Shown: positions 17,842 to 27,500 of the stretch, in pieces
Position numbering within the stretch: position 1 is the first letter of the stretch
Layout of the letters: every line of letters starts with the position of its first letter
DNA from: JBBQYD01 sp942493075
Lineage (GTDB): Bacteria > Verrucomicrobiota > Verrucomicrobiia > Limisphaerales > UBA8199
Direction: 5' to 3'
Length of the DNA: 64,000 nucleotides
Assembly (NCBI GenBank): GCA_942493075.1
Contig: OW818681.1
Span: forward strand, 4,278,001-4,342,000
Notes under the pieces: model-generated
What the model was told of the DNA's origin: nothing
The model's input: only the letters and a program-made list of their open reading frames with translations
The model's database searches: none
Position numbers and translations under genes: made by a program

Positions 17842-18503
17842 TAGGACTTAGCCCGTCAGAAAATGTAACGAGATCTGCTATAAAAACATAGATTCCGCTG
17901 AGAGATACTGGAAGCGTGGAAGCGCAAAGTCGTTATTTTGTCATTGACATTCAGTTTCTAGCTCTTAAGGTAAAAACAAACCCAAACAGCATGGGCAGCT
18001 AACTGTTTCGATCCGGTTAACGCACTGTAGCGGGGTGACTGTCAACTATGTAACTTGGCGGGCAATCACAAATGAGCACTAGAATCGTCCCCAATGGCAC
18101 ATTGCTGATTTGATTTCTCGAACCGATTGCGAAATGGTTGGAGTTTGCCGAGATGGCCGTTCGGTCGTGGAACCCTGTTAACCTCAAATCCGTGTTATGA
18201 AGAGCTTTCCACCCGGATGAGAACCCATGAATCGACGGTGTTTAAGGGGACAGCTTGCTGCCGTCTGCGTTATTGGCACTGTAATCACATTGAGTGAGCC
18301 GGCTGCTTTCCTAGACCAGCAAGTAGCCCTTCTCGCCCTCGGTTGTTCGGACTCGCAGAGCAAACTTGAAGCCGTCAAAGTTGTGCTACCAGCTAATGCC
18401 GCAGGCATCCCGCTCACCTACGTTCCACAGGTTTCAATTCCTTATCGAATTCCCACTCGACGGTTCCGGGGAGGCCACTTACTTTGATTGATCTGGAATT
18501 ATT
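17842..18503. other. 662-bp intergenic region, AT-richer than its surroundings
   Basis: Nothing convincing is coded here. The first 290 bp are clearly lower in GC than the flanks and contain short runs such as CTATAAAAACATAG. A 86-codon frame at 18227-18487 has no protein-like features. The promoter of uvrB must lie near the right end, but no clear -35/-10 pair or SexA/LexA-like box was recognised. Confidence 0.5.
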
Positions 18504-20558
18504 ATGTTCGAGCTTGTTTCCTCATATGAGCCGGCAGGTGATCAGCCGCAAGCCATTACAAAGCTGACCGATGGATTGCAGGCAGCCGTCCCTCACCAGG
18601 CGTTGCTGGGCGTGACGGGCTCGGGAAAGACATTCACCATCGCCAATGTCATTAAAAACGTAAACCGTCCTACGTTGGTGATCTCCCATAATAAAACGCT
18701 CGCCGCGCAGCTTTACGCCGAGTTCAAGAGCTTCTTTCCGAACAACGCGGTGGAGTATTTTGTAAGTTATTTCGATTATTACCAGCCCGAGGCCTATATC
18801 CCACGCACGGACACATTCGTGGAAAAGGATTCGAGCGTAAACGAGGAGATCGAACGGCTGCGCCTGTCCACGATGAGCTCCCTTTTCTCCCGGCGCGATG
18901 TGGTCGTCGTTGCCAGCGTCTCCTGCATCTACGGCATCGGGAGCAAGGAGGATTATGAGGCGTTAATTATCCCCCTGCGGACCGGCATGGACATGGGACG
19001 TGACCATCTGCTCCATCGCCTCGTGGATTTGCAGTATAATCGGAACGACGTTGATTTCACCAGGGGCCATTTTCGTGTTCGAGGCGATACCGTGGAGCTC
19101 TGCCCGGCTGGACGGGAGGACGCGTTGCGCGTGGAGTTCTTTGGTGATTCCATAGAGCGGATCACTCGGTTCGAGCCGCTAACCGGCGACTCAGCGGAAC
19201 CGCTGGACCAGGTCACGATCTTTCCAGCAAAGCAGTTTGTCACTCCTACTGAGAAGCTCCGTCCAGCCCTGCTTGCGATACGTGAAGAGTTGGGCGAGCG
19301 GATCGCGTGGTTTGAAAAGCACGGAAAGCTCCTTGAAGCCCAGCGGATCAAGATGCGCACGGAGTACGATCTCGAAATGATGGAGGAGATGGGCTTTTGC
19401 TCCGGAATTGAGAACTACTCCCGCCACCTGAATGCGCGTGCTCCCGGCTCCCGCCCTTGCACCCTTTTTGATTTCTTTCCGGATGACTACTTGTTGGTAA
19501 TTGACGAGTCACACGCGACTGTTCCCCAAATCGGCGGAATGTATGCGGGTGACCGGTCACGGAAAACGGTCCTGGTGGATTACGGGTTCCGCTTGCCAAG
19601 CGCGATGGACAACCGGCCTCTTGCTTTTGAAGAATTTCAGTCGCTTCAACACCAGACAATTTACGTAAGCGCAACGCCGGGGCCGAGAGAGCTGGAGTGG
19701 TGCCAGGGACGCATCATTGAGCAAATCGTGAGGCCCACCGGGTTAATCGATCCGCAGATCACGGTTAGACCGCTTGCCGGGCAGATCGATGACCTCATTA
19801 ATGAGTGCCGAAAGCGAATTGAATCCCGCGAGCGCGTGCTAGTGACGACCCTGACAAAGCGAACATCCGAGGAGTTGACCGATTACCTCCGAGAGATCGG
19901 CATTCGCGTGCAGTATCTCCACAGCGAGATTGATGCGATTCAGCGTGTGGAAATCCTGCGTTCGCTACGCAAAGGAGAATTTGATGTGCTGGTCGGCATC
20001 AACCTTTTAAGAGAAGGTCTGGACCTGCCGGAAGTTTCGCTCGTGGCAATCCTGGATGCAGACAAAGAGGGTTACTTGCGGAGCACGACAAGCCTGATTC
20101 AGACGGCAGGCCGAGCCGCCCGTCATTTACATGGAGAGGTGATCCTTTATGCGGATGTAATGACGCAGAGCATTCAGAAGTTCCTGGCCGTTTCTGAATA
20201 CCGCCGGGAGAGGCAGATCGCGTATAACAAGGAACACAATATCACGCCCAGAAGCGTCAGCCGTGCGGTGGAAGACAGTTTGTCAGCGCAACGGGAGTTT
20301 TCAGAGCAGGCCCAAAGCGTGCTTAAGGAAGGCGGGGGTGACATCGACATCGCTCAGACCATTAGGGAGCTCGAAGAGGAGATGCTGGCCGCCGCCAACA
20401 ATCTTGAATTCGAGAAGGCGGCGTTGTTGCGCGATCAAGTGCGTGAGCTAAAGCGCATGCTTGAAGGCGGCACCCCTGCTGCCAAGCCTCAAGTGGATTA
20501 TAAGAAGTCCCAGCGGGGTTCGAAGAGAGCCAGTCGAAAAGTCAGCGACCCATTCTGA
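18504..20558 (+). CDS. uvrB: Excinuclease ABC subunit B
   Basis: The 684-residue helicase-like protein verifies DNA damage in nucleotide excision repair after loading by UvrA and recruits UvrC. It begins FELVSSYEPAGDQPQAI. The P-loop GVTGSGKT is at 36-43. The beta-hairpin inserted in the DNA follows as YFVSYFDYYQPEAYIP, then the Walker B-like LLVIDESHATVPQ. Motifs V and VI include GINLLREGLDLPEVSLV and QTAGRAARH. The C-terminal UVR domain (about 620-655, IRELEEEMLAAANNLEFEKA) binds UvrC. The ATG at 18504 fits the family's N-terminus. The gene is followed after 12 bp by convergent algH. Confidence 0.98.
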   Translation: MFELVSSYEPAGDQPQAITKLTDGLQAAVPHQALLGVTGSGKTFTIANVIKNVNRPTLVISHNKTLAAQLYAEFKSFFPNNAVEYFVSYFDYYQPEAYIPRTDTFVEKDSSVNEEIERLRLSTMSSLFSRRDVVVVASVSCIYGIGSKEDYEALIIPLRTGMDMGRDHLLHRLVDLQYNRNDVDFTRGHFRVRGDTVELCPAGREDALRVEFFGDSIERITRFEPLTGDSAEPLDQVTIFPAKQFVTPTEKLRPALLAIREELGERIAWFEKHGKLLEAQRIKMRTEYDLEMMEEMGFCSGIENYSRHLNARAPGSRPCTLFDFFPDDYLLVIDESHATVPQIGGMYAGDRSRKTVLVDYGFRLPSAMDNRPLAFEEFQSLQHQTIYVSATPGPRELEWCQGRIIEQIVRPTGLIDPQITVRPLAGQIDDLINECRKRIESRERVLVTTLTKRTSEELTDYLREIGIRVQYLHSEIDAIQRVEILRSLRKGEFDVLVGINLLREGLDLPEVSLVAILDADKEGYLRSTTSLIQTAGRAARHLHGEVILYADVMTQSIQKFLAVSEYRRERQIAYNKEHNITPRSVSRAVEDSLSAQREFSEQAQSVLKEGGGDIDIAQTIRELEEEMLAAANNLEFEKAALLRDQVRELKRMLEGGTPAAKPQVDYKKSQRGSKRASRKVSDPF

Positions 20559-20570
20559 ACAAAACAAAGG

Positions 20571-21131
20571 CTAATTGAGTGAGGGATCTTCTGGCATTTT
20601 GGCCAGCAGCTCATAGCGCCAGCCTTTTTGCTTGAGAACCTTTTGCCAAAGGGTCTCTATGGTGGATTCGAACACGAGTTCAATCGTCGCTGGATGAACC
20701 AGCCAAGCATCCCGTTTGACCTCATCCTCTAACTGGCCGGGGCTCCATCCTGAATAACCGGCGAACATGCGTATCTTTCCTCCGAGAGACATCGTTTCAC
20801 CTAATTGAATCAATTCCTCTAAAGAATGGCCGACGTTTAGATTCGCAAGAACATTTGCCTCCGGAAGGAAATCGGAACTGTGTAAATAGCTTAGGGCGGA
20901 AGGTTGCACTGGGCCGCCCACGAATACCGGCTGGTCTGTTAGCAGTTCCGGCAGTTCACCTGTGATGATATCTCCAGCCCTGCTGCCGCTGGGACGATTG
21001 AGGACCAGGCCAAAGGCTCCTTCCGCATCGTGCTGGCAGATAAGCACCACGGTTCGCTGAAAAAACGAACCCCGTAACTGGCCGCTGTCCAACAATAGCT
21101 GACCCTTCAGGAATTTCTTCTTTTCCGGCAT
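20571..21131 (-). CDS. YqgE/AlgH family protein
   Basis: This 186-residue protein begins with KGQLLLDSGQLRGSFFQRTV and contains CQHDAEGAFGLVLNRPSG, VFVGGPVQPSALSYLHSS and FAGYSGWSPGQLEDE, the conserved blocks of the AlgH/UPF0301 family, at normal family length. The cytosolic role is poorly known; in Pseudomonas AlgH was tied to alginate regulation, which should not be assumed here. It is convergent with uvrB and divergent from the small lipoprotein gene at 21187, with 55 bp between starts. Confidence 0.93.
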   Translation of the reverse strand: MPEKKKFLKGQLLLDSGQLRGSFFQRTVVLICQHDAEGAFGLVLNRPSGSRAGDIITGELPELLTDQPVFVGGPVQPSALSYLHSSDFLPEANVLANLNVGHSLEELIQLGETMSLGGKIRMFAGYSGWSPGQLEDEVKRDAWLVHPATIELVFESTIETLWQKVLKQKGWRYELLAKMPEDPSLN

Positions 21132-21186
21132 AGATGCCTGATCAGGGACTACTTGCCCCGCAAAGAATCTGGATTAAAATTTGGGC

Positions 21187-21303
21187 ATGTCAAAACTTTG
21201 TGTCCTTTTGCTTTTGGTAACGGTCGTAGTGGCCGCCGGATGCCGGCATTCCTCAGGGAGCCGGGAATTCAAGCCGGGTTACGGCTGGGTTCCGAACGAC
21301 TAG
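21187..21303 (+). CDS. 38-residue putative lipoprotein
   Basis: ATG at 21187 opens a 38-codon frame ending with TAG at 21301-21303. It encodes a basic start (MSKL), a hydrophobic stretch CVLLLLVTVVVAAG and a lipobox Cys at residue 19 (VAAGC), leaving a mature peptide of 20 residues ending in KPGYGWVPND. The composition is that of a very small membrane-anchored lipoprotein of the entericidin size class. A strong terminator hairpin follows 22 bp after the stop. No Shine-Dalgarno sequence is obvious. It is divergent from algH. Confidence 0.6.
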   Translation: MSKLCVLLLLVTVVVAAGCRHSSGSREFKPGYGWVPND

Positions 21304-21325
21304 CAGAAGCACTCCAATAAGGAAA

Positions 21326-21355
21326 AGGGCTGGCCGGGATTCTCCGACCAGCCCT
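21326..21355. terminator. Bidirectional terminator hairpin
   Basis: GGGCTGG-C-CGG, loop gattct, CCG-A-CCAGCCC forms a 10-bp stem with one mismatch between the lipoprotein gene (plus) and the transketolase gene (minus). An AAAA run precedes it on the plus strand, giving a U-run for minus-strand transcripts. Confidence 0.7.
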
Positions 21356-21372
21356 CAGTGCTTGAAGCTCGA

Positions 21373-23208
21373 TTAAAGCGATTTAACTTTGGCTACGATC
21401 GCGGCAGCATCGATGCCATAGCGGGCCAGTAGTTCCTCGGGCTTGCCGGAACGGGGCAACTCCATGACCGCCAGCTTGTGGACCTTGACGCCTGAGAGGC
21501 TCAACTCGCCGGCAACCGCGTCCCCCAGCCCGCCTTCGGGATAGTGATCTTCCACGGTCAGCACAAGGTTCCCCGTCTTTGAAGCGGCTGCCAGGATGAC
21601 GTCCTTAGCCAGCGGCTTGACGCTGTACGCGTCGATGACAGTGATGGTGATACCTTCGGCCTTGAGCGTATCCGCCGCCTTCAGCGCCTCAAACAACGTC
21701 ACGCCTGCGGCTACCACTGTAAGTTTGTCTCCCGCAGCCTGGCGCACCACCTTGGCTCCGCCGATCGGGAAGCTTTCCTCGTTGGGATAAATGACCGGTG
21801 TCTTGGGCCGGGAGGTGCGTAAGAAGCAGATTCCCCGGTGGCTGGCCATTTGATCCATCAACTTCTCCGTGCAGACGGCGTCGCTTGGGTAAAGCACCAC
21901 GCTGCCGGCTACCGCCCGCATCATAGCGATATCTTCCAACCCCATCTGCGAAGGGCCATCCTCGCCGATGCTCACACCCACGTGCGATCCAACGAGCTTC
22001 AGATTTGCCTGCGAAATTCCGGCCACGCGAATTTGATCGTAGGCGCGGCTGAAGAACGTGGCGAATGTGGACGCAAATGGCACTTTGCCGCGTGCACCGA
22101 AGCCGGTGGCGACTCCCACCATGTTCTGCTCAGCAATGAAGCATTCGGTGAAGCGCTCAGGGAAGCTCTTGAGGAACTTCTCGGAATAGGTGGAGTTCTT
22201 GGTGTCTCCATCGAGGGCGACGATCCTGGAATCCACGCCGCCCAGCCGAACCAGGGCCGCACCGTAAGCTTCACGTGTCGCAACTTTGTCCCCGAGATTG
22301 TAGCTGATCGCAGGATATGCCCCGGGCGCATCGTTCTTCGGTGCGGGTAGGGCGGTTGGCGCCTGAATGGCGACTCCCTGGGCGGACTTGGCGCTGGGCT
22401 GCAGCTCAGCGATGGCACGCGTCGCTTCGTCCTTGGAAAGCGGTTTACCGTGCCATGCATCTTTGTCCTGAATGAATGAAATTCCAGCACCTTTGTAGGT
22501 CTTGGCCAGGATCACCAGCGGTTGATCACCCAGGCCGACGGCCGCGAGCACCTCGAGGATCTCCTCAATGTCGTGCCCATCAATCTCCTCAGTCCGCCAA
22601 CCGAAAGCTTCAAAGCGTCGCTTGTAAACGTTCAAATCGTGCTCGAACGCGGTGGCCTGGCTCTGGCCAAGGCGGTTGACATCAACGATGGCCACCAGGT
22701 TATTCAGCTTATAGATGCCGGCCAGGGAAGCGGCTTCCCACACTGATCCCTCGGCAATCTCGCCGTCACCCAGCATGACGTAGGTGGTGTAATCCAATCG
22801 ATCGAGGCGAGCGCACAGCGCCATGCCGACACCAACGCTCAGGCCTTGTCCAAGAGATCCCGTGGCGACATCGGCGAACGGAAGACGAGGGGTCGGGTGG
22901 CCTTCCAAATCGTTTCCCAACTGGCGCAATTTGAGCAGCTCGTCGGCAGGGAATAACCCGGCTTCGGCCCAGGCAGCGTATAAGAGAGGTGCGGCGTGAC
23001 CTTTGGAAAGAATGAACCGGTCGTTGTTGTAGTTCCGGGGATTCTTCGGATCAAACTTCATGTGTCCGAAGAAAAGGGCCGCAACAATATCAGCAGCAGA
23101 ACAGCAAGAGGTCGGATGCCCACTGCCCGCGGCAGTGGTAGCCGCGATGGAATGAATTCGCAGTTGATTTGCGATTCCCTTCAAAATCTCCGTATCGATG
23201 TCATTCAT
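21373..23208 (-). CDS. tkt: Transketolase
   Basis: About 611 residues from the ATG at 23208 (MNDIDTEILKGIANQLRIHS). The longer frame to 23340 adds 44 residues without family character. Thiamine-diphosphate sites are seen: GHPTSCCSAADIVAALF, LSKGHAAPLLYA, TGSLGQGLSVGVGMAL and the GDGEIAEGSVWEAA motif that binds Mg and the cofactor diphosphate. The second domain has CFIAEQNMVGVATGFGARGK, and the C-domain contains VVAAGVTLFEALKAA. It transfers two-carbon ketol units in the non-oxidative pentose phosphate pathway, linking with the RpiB domain at 7.3-7.8 kb. It lies 142 bp after the transporter operon and probably has its own promoter. Confidence 0.95.
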   Translation of the reverse strand: MNDIDTEILKGIANQLRIHSIAATTAAGSGHPTSCCSAADIVAALFFGHMKFDPKNPRNYNNDRFILSKGHAAPLLYAAWAEAGLFPADELLKLRQLGNDLEGHPTPRLPFADVATGSLGQGLSVGVGMALCARLDRLDYTTYVMLGDGEIAEGSVWEAASLAGIYKLNNLVAIVDVNRLGQSQATAFEHDLNVYKRRFEAFGWRTEEIDGHDIEEILEVLAAVGLGDQPLVILAKTYKGAGISFIQDKDAWHGKPLSKDEATRAIAELQPSAKSAQGVAIQAPTALPAPKNDAPGAYPAISYNLGDKVATREAYGAALVRLGGVDSRIVALDGDTKNSTYSEKFLKSFPERFTECFIAEQNMVGVATGFGARGKVPFASTFATFFSRAYDQIRVAGISQANLKLVGSHVGVSIGEDGPSQMGLEDIAMMRAVAGSVVLYPSDAVCTEKLMDQMASHRGICFLRTSRPKTPVIYPNEESFPIGGAKVVRQAAGDKLTVVAAGVTLFEALKAADTLKAEGITITVIDAYSVKPLAKDVILAAASKTGNLVLTVEDHYPEGGLGDAVAGELSLSGVKVHKLAVMELPRSGKPEELLARYGIDAAAIVAKVKSL

Positions 23209-23350
23209 GAGTGCGTAGAATCTAATCATTACGGCCCCAAATGGAAACAAATTTCCTCCCCTAATCGCGGGGGGATAACCAGGAAGACAGGGTCCAAACT
23301 GCTCCAATAAGTGATTACTCGACTTACAGCGGGTATTCACCCGCCCTGCC

Positions 23351-24871
23351 CTATTTGGCGCCTGCAGCGGGTGCTGCGGTGGCGGGGGGTGCGTTAGTAC
23401 CGGGCGCTGCCTCGGGAGCCGGTTCAGGAGGCATGCCGCTCAAGCTGCGCAAAACGGCCCGCATCTCAGCAGGAACGCCTTCATCAGGATCGAGCATGCG
23501 ATTGAAGATCTCCCGGTCCATTTCCTCGAAAGACGACATGGCAAGGGCCTCGCCCCGCTCTTTGGTTTTGCTTTGGTATGTCTCCAAGGATTGCCTTGCC
23601 AACAACTTATAGCCCGCAGCACGATCATCCTCGCCGATGGCAAGACTCGTGTAGGAATTGATCAGAAGCCCTTCGATCATGGCTTTCATACGATCGCGTG
23701 CCATGGTCTCGGAGGTATCCTCTTGAATGCGTGAAATGACGTATTCACGCATGCTGAACTTGGACGGAATCGACTCGAGGTTTCCATCGATCACATGCTT
23801 ATCCGGGTATTTCTCGGCCATGTAATCCCACCAACGTTGAGCATCAGCCACGCGGGCGTGGCTGTAGAGAAAGTAAATTGCGTCTCGCAGGAAGTTGCGA
23901 TGCGCCCGCAAAATATGATCGCGGTTGGGCTCATCTTCCTTGGCGGCCTCCTCATAGGCAGCACTGACTTTGGGGATAATCGCCAGATTCGGGCCAAACT
24001 CAAAGAGCTTGGCGAATGGATTGACGACCATGCGTCCCCGCTGAAAGCTCATTTGCATCGATTGATAAATCACACGACGCAGCGTAATCAGATCCTCCGG
24101 TTTAACTTTAGACGGATTCTCTCTCGCCTTTTTCAGACCCTGTGCCGCCCAATAGATGGCATGGGACTCCGGCAAACGCCACTCCAAGGGTCCGTAGCGC
24201 TCATCGACTTGCTTCATGAAGGCCGGGTCCATCTTGTAACGCTCCACGAGCAGGCGCGCGCGATTGGTTTGGTCGAGGGTCTGCGGGGTGATTAGCTCGT
24301 CGAGATTGGGCGTCTTATTCCCGAAAACCTCAGCCATTTGATTAGCCCACATCTGCTTGTACAGCATGTTGGCATCATCCAGGTTCTGTCCCATCTTGTG
24401 CTGGAAGAACCACGCCAACTCACGGTAGATCAAGACCTCGTTTGGATTGTAGGCCAGCCCTTGATCACGCAGAAGCGAGATTCCGCTCTCCACCCAGCGC
24501 CAGCGATCCGGGTAGTCTTTGAATTTGACGGAGATGTTGTAAGCCATGTTCCAGGCCTGCACCAGCCAGACCTGAACAAAGTGCGGCTCAAGTTTTGTAA
24601 TCCAATCCGCCAACTGTGCCATCTCGAAGAACTTGTCCTGTTCCTGCAGATCATTGGCCCGAATCCACAGGATGTTCGAAATAAGCCCGCGGAAGCCGCC
24701 CAAAGCTACGGTTGTAAAGGCCAGCACCGGCGGCGCGTTTTCCAGGGGCTCTACGCGGGTGAGGTCGAGCTTGCTGCGGTCCTGATTCAAAGATACCTGA
24801 ACCCGTGAGGAAACCACGAGCATCACGACTGCCAGCACTACCAGGATGATTTTCTTTAGGCGTGAGTTCAC
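23351..24871 (-). CDS. Membrane-anchored helical repeat protein of unknown function
   Basis: A GTG at 24871 overlaps the permease stop as GTGA and has AAGGA five bases upstream, so translation is probably coupled; this start gives 506 residues. One N-terminal membrane segment (KKIILVVLAVVMLVVSS) is followed by a long mainly helical domain with TPR-like spacing (GFRGLISNILWIRANDLQEQ, QLADWITKLEPHFVQVW, a YNPNEVLIYRELAWFF block). The tail is Ala/Pro-rich and disordered. The orientation puts the helical part outside the cytoplasm. No named family was recognised. As the last gene of the transporter operon it may be an accessory or receptor component. Confidence 0.8.
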   Translation of the reverse strand: MNSRLKKIILVVLAVVMLVVSSRVQVSLNQDRSKLDLTRVEPLENAPPVLAFTTVALGGFRGLISNILWIRANDLQEQDKFFEMAQLADWITKLEPHFVQVWLVQAWNMAYNISVKFKDYPDRWRWVESGISLLRDQGLAYNPNEVLIYRELAWFFQHKMGQNLDDANMLYKQMWANQMAEVFGNKTPNLDELITPQTLDQTNRARLLVERYKMDPAFMKQVDERYGPLEWRLPESHAIYWAAQGLKKARENPSKVKPEDLITLRRVIYQSMQMSFQRGRMVVNPFAKLFEFGPNLAIIPKVSAAYEEAAKEDEPNRDHILRAHRNFLRDAIYFLYSHARVADAQRWWDYMAEKYPDKHVIDGNLESIPSKFSMREYVISRIQEDTSETMARDRMKAMIEGLLINSYTSLAIGEDDRAAGYKLLARQSLETYQSKTKERGEALAMSSFEEMDREIFNRMLDPDEGVPAEMRAVLRSLSGMPPEPAPEAAPGTNAPPATAAPAAGAK

Positions 24872-26253
24872 TGAGTTCCTTGGGCGGTGGCTAATTCCCG
24901 GCGATGCAGAATCCAAATGCCTACCACACTGAATGCGCCTCCAAGAATCACCACGATTTGCACAAAAGCCAGCCCGAGTTGCGTCCAGGTAATGCTTCGC
25001 CCCGTGCTGAGGGCATCGACCGGAGAAAAGCCTTTGGCCAGGTTAATCAGCGTGAGAGCAGCCTTGAAAGCCGGGATAACGACAATATCGGCAGGCGAAC
25101 TCCCCGACTGGCTGTGTTCTGCGTCATACTCTGCGATCGTGCCTTGCTCGATAGCGTTCGCCATGGTGCTGCTGGCCATGGTCATGGTGAGCAAGCCCAA
25201 GGCAAAGAACGCAGCCACTGGAAAGGACAACAGGCTCGCGGCAGCCAAACCGATCGAGCACAGCAGCGCCATCCAACAGAAAATGATTCCAAGGCCCCGG
25301 ACGAAGTTCAAGCTGAAGCCACCCTCCCGGTACAGCACCTCCATGCCGTCCGCCAACGGGAACAATAGCGTGGTATTGTTTGGGTTGACGAATGCCACAG
25401 TCAAAACTCCGTTGGCATCGAAAAGATCCGGGGGAATGATGAACTCATGAAAAGTGTCCGGGGCAAGGCTCATTGGCCCCGCCCGATAGATCTTTGTTTT
25501 CTCCGGCACGCCTATTTGCCAGAGCGCCTGGAAAGTGCCCGAAGGGCTCCGATTGGCTGAATTGAACTTAACACGCAAATACAGAGGCTGATCTTTGAGC
25601 CGTCTATGCGCGCCGCCCAGGTTGATTTCCCACGCCCGGTAGGCGCCGGGGGGCACGTTTTCGATTTGAGCGCGAACCTGCTCCCGAATCTGGCGGCGAA
25701 CCTCATCCAAATCTGCCCGGTCTCCTGGGGATTTCTCCAAACGTTCGCGCAGAAAACGTTCCGATTCCTGCCGGATTTCTGCATCGTAGCTGCGCTCACG
25801 AGCCGACCCGCGCGAGACAAGAACCTCGTTGCGGAGGATCGCTTGCTGATCAGCCGGCAACCGTGTGGCGCGCCAACTCAGCAAGCCGTAAACGCTGGCG
25901 CCCGAAATGGCCAACAATGCAGCATTGAGTGACATCAACCCAATCCATTTCCCAATCCAGATCTGCCAGCGAGCGATTGGCTTGGTTGCCACCACCTGGA
26001 TCTGGCAGTCCTCGATATCTCTAGCCAATGTGCCGCAAGCCAGCCAAAGAGTGGACATCCCGAGCAGGCCCGTAATAGCTCCCAACGTGTAGGTCAGCAG
26101 GATCTGGGTAAAACCCCGGGCCGTCCCGTCGTCCTTGATAACCAGGGGCAGCCCCACAACAGCGATTAGCAGCAACGCCGTAACGACCAGGAACAAGCGG
26201 AACCGAAAGGCTGCTTTCCAGGTCAACCACGCGATAGCTAAGATTCGTTGCAT
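24868..26253 (-). CDS. ABC-2 type permease with large periplasmic insert
   Basis: The 461-residue protein has a first membrane helix (RLFLVVTALLLIAVVGLPLV), then helices around LLTYTLGAITGLLGMSTLWL and LMSLNAALLAISGASVYGLL. A roughly 190-residue soluble insert (about 140-330) follows, with a charged coiled-coil-like stretch and a beta-rich part. Three or four C-terminal helices end at about residue 450. The cytoplasmic segment VVATKPIARWQIWIGKWIG resembles the loop of NosY-type permeases that contacts the ATPase. It sits directly after the ATPase gene (27-bp gap). Substrate unknown. Confidence 0.83.
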   Translation of the reverse strand: MQRILAIAWLTWKAAFRFRLFLVVTALLLIAVVGLPLVIKDDGTARGFTQILLTYTLGAITGLLGMSTLWLACGTLARDIEDCQIQVVATKPIARWQIWIGKWIGLMSLNAALLAISGASVYGLLSWRATRLPADQQAILRNEVLVSRGSARERSYDAEIRQESERFLRERLEKSPGDRADLDEVRRQIREQVRAQIENVPPGAYRAWEINLGGAHRRLKDQPLYLRVKFNSANRSPSGTFQALWQIGVPEKTKIYRAGPMSLAPDTFHEFIIPPDLFDANGVLTVAFVNPNNTTLLFPLADGMEVLYREGGFSLNFVRGLGIIFCWMALLCSIGLAAASLLSFPVAAFFALGLLTMTMASSTMANAIEQGTIAEYDAEHSQSGSSPADIVVIPAFKAALTLINLAKGFSPVDALSTGRSITWTQLGLAFVQIVVILGGAFSVVGIWILHRRELATAQGTQ

Positions 26254-26280
26254 TAGGTGTGGGCCAGGTGGAGAACGGGA

Positions 26281-27486
26281 CTATTTGCCGGGTGATTTGT
26301 TCAACAGCGACGAGAGTTTCTCATCGGCCGCTTTTAGATCCACCTGGGGAACAGCCGGTTTATCGGGGACGGGCGCGGCAGGAGCAGGCGTCGGCTGAGC
26401 CAGAGCTGCCAGTTTCTTTTCATTCAGTGCGTCCGCTGGATTGATGGGGGCAGGCGCGACCGATGCGGGAGCCGGAGCCGCTTGAGCCAGGCGCTCCAAA
26501 ATCCGATCTCCGCCACGCGCGCCCCCATCCGCACGAAGATAAGCGGCCACTTGCGCGCCGGATGTCGCACCCGAGGTCTCCGCAGAAGCGCGCCGGGCGC
26601 GTTGCACGACATCGAGGAAATAGCTCTCCAGGTTCTGTGTCGGTGTATCGACGCGAACTTTATCCTCTGCTACATCCTGGCGGATAAGCGCCAATACCTT
26701 TTCCATGGTGGCCCGTGGCAGGGCCGGCGCGGTGATCCGGATGGCGTCCGGTTTAGCCAGTAACTCAGCCAAGGTGCCCATGGCCTGAATCTTCCCGCCG
26801 TAGTAAATAACCACCCTATCGCAAACATCCTCTACATCCGAAAGTAAATGACTGCTCAGGATCACCGTCTTGCCGCGGCGGGCCAAGGCGATGATGAGGT
26901 CCTTGACCTCACGGCAACCGATGGGGTCGAGCCCGGCAGTCGGCTCATCCAGGATGATCAGTTCTGGGTCGTTGATCAGCGCCTGGGCCAGCCCAATACG
27001 GCGCTGCATGCCTTTAGAAAACTCTCCCACTGAGCGTAAATGCGCCTGGCTGAGCCCCACCATTTCCAGCAACTGCTCCGCTCGGCTGGCTCTCTCCTTC
27101 CTGGGCAGGTGAAAGAGGTTGCCGAAAAAGTCGAGCGTTTCACGTGAGTTCAGATACCGATACAGGTAGGATTCTTCCGGGAGATAACCGATTTGCGCCT
27201 TCGTGGCCACATGCCGGGGGGATCGCCCAAAGACTTCTATATGTCCCTTTGTCGGATGGAGAAGTCCCAGGAGCAACTTGACGGTCGTGGATTTGCCAGA
27301 CCCATTAGGCCCGAGCAATCCGAAGACTTCGCCCCGTCGCACTTCAAAATCGACGTTGTCGACTGCGCGCGCTTTGGATCGCCCCCAAAAGTCTTTGAAT
27401 ACTTTGGTCAGACCGCGCACTTTTACCACAGGCTCGGCCGTGGCAGCGGCTTTTGGCGAGGCGCTAAGTTGATCGGCAATGGTCAT
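26281..27486 (-). CDS. ABC transporter ATPase with Ala/Pro-rich tail
   Basis: The start is taken as ATG 27486; a TTG at 27504 overlapping the previous stop is possible. The nucleotide-binding domain has Walker A GLLGPNGSGKSTTVKL, signature GEFSKGMQRRIGLAQAL, Walker B ELIILDEPTAGLDPIG, and the H-loop SSHLLSDVEDVCD. It is of the ABC-2/NatA/NosF kind. About 100 C-terminal residues are Ala/Pro-rich and unusual for this family. It would energise one or both ABC-2 permeases of the operon (24868-26253 and 33486-34448). Confidence 0.92.
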   Translation of the reverse strand: MTIADQLSASPKAAATAEPVVKVRGLTKVFKDFWGRSKARAVDNVDFEVRRGEVFGLLGPNGSGKSTTVKLLLGLLHPTKGHIEVFGRSPRHVATKAQIGYLPEESYLYRYLNSRETLDFFGNLFHLPRKERASRAEQLLEMVGLSQAHLRSVGEFSKGMQRRIGLAQALINDPELIILDEPTAGLDPIGCREVKDLIIALARRGKTVILSSHLLSDVEDVCDRVVIYYGGKIQAMGTLAELLAKPDAIRITAPALPRATMEKVLALIRQDVAEDKVRVDTPTQNLESYFLDVVQRARRASAETSGATSGAQVAAYLRADGGARGGDRILERLAQAAPAPASVAPAPINPADALNEKKLAALAQPTPAPAAPVPDKPAVPQVDLKAADEKLSSLLNKSPGK

Positions 27487-27500
27487 AGGAAAGCGGATGC

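Noticed and set aside
18184..18487. Short overlapping frames upstream of uvrB
   Set aside because: Opposite-strand frames of similar size, no signal peptide or domain, and AT-richer background.
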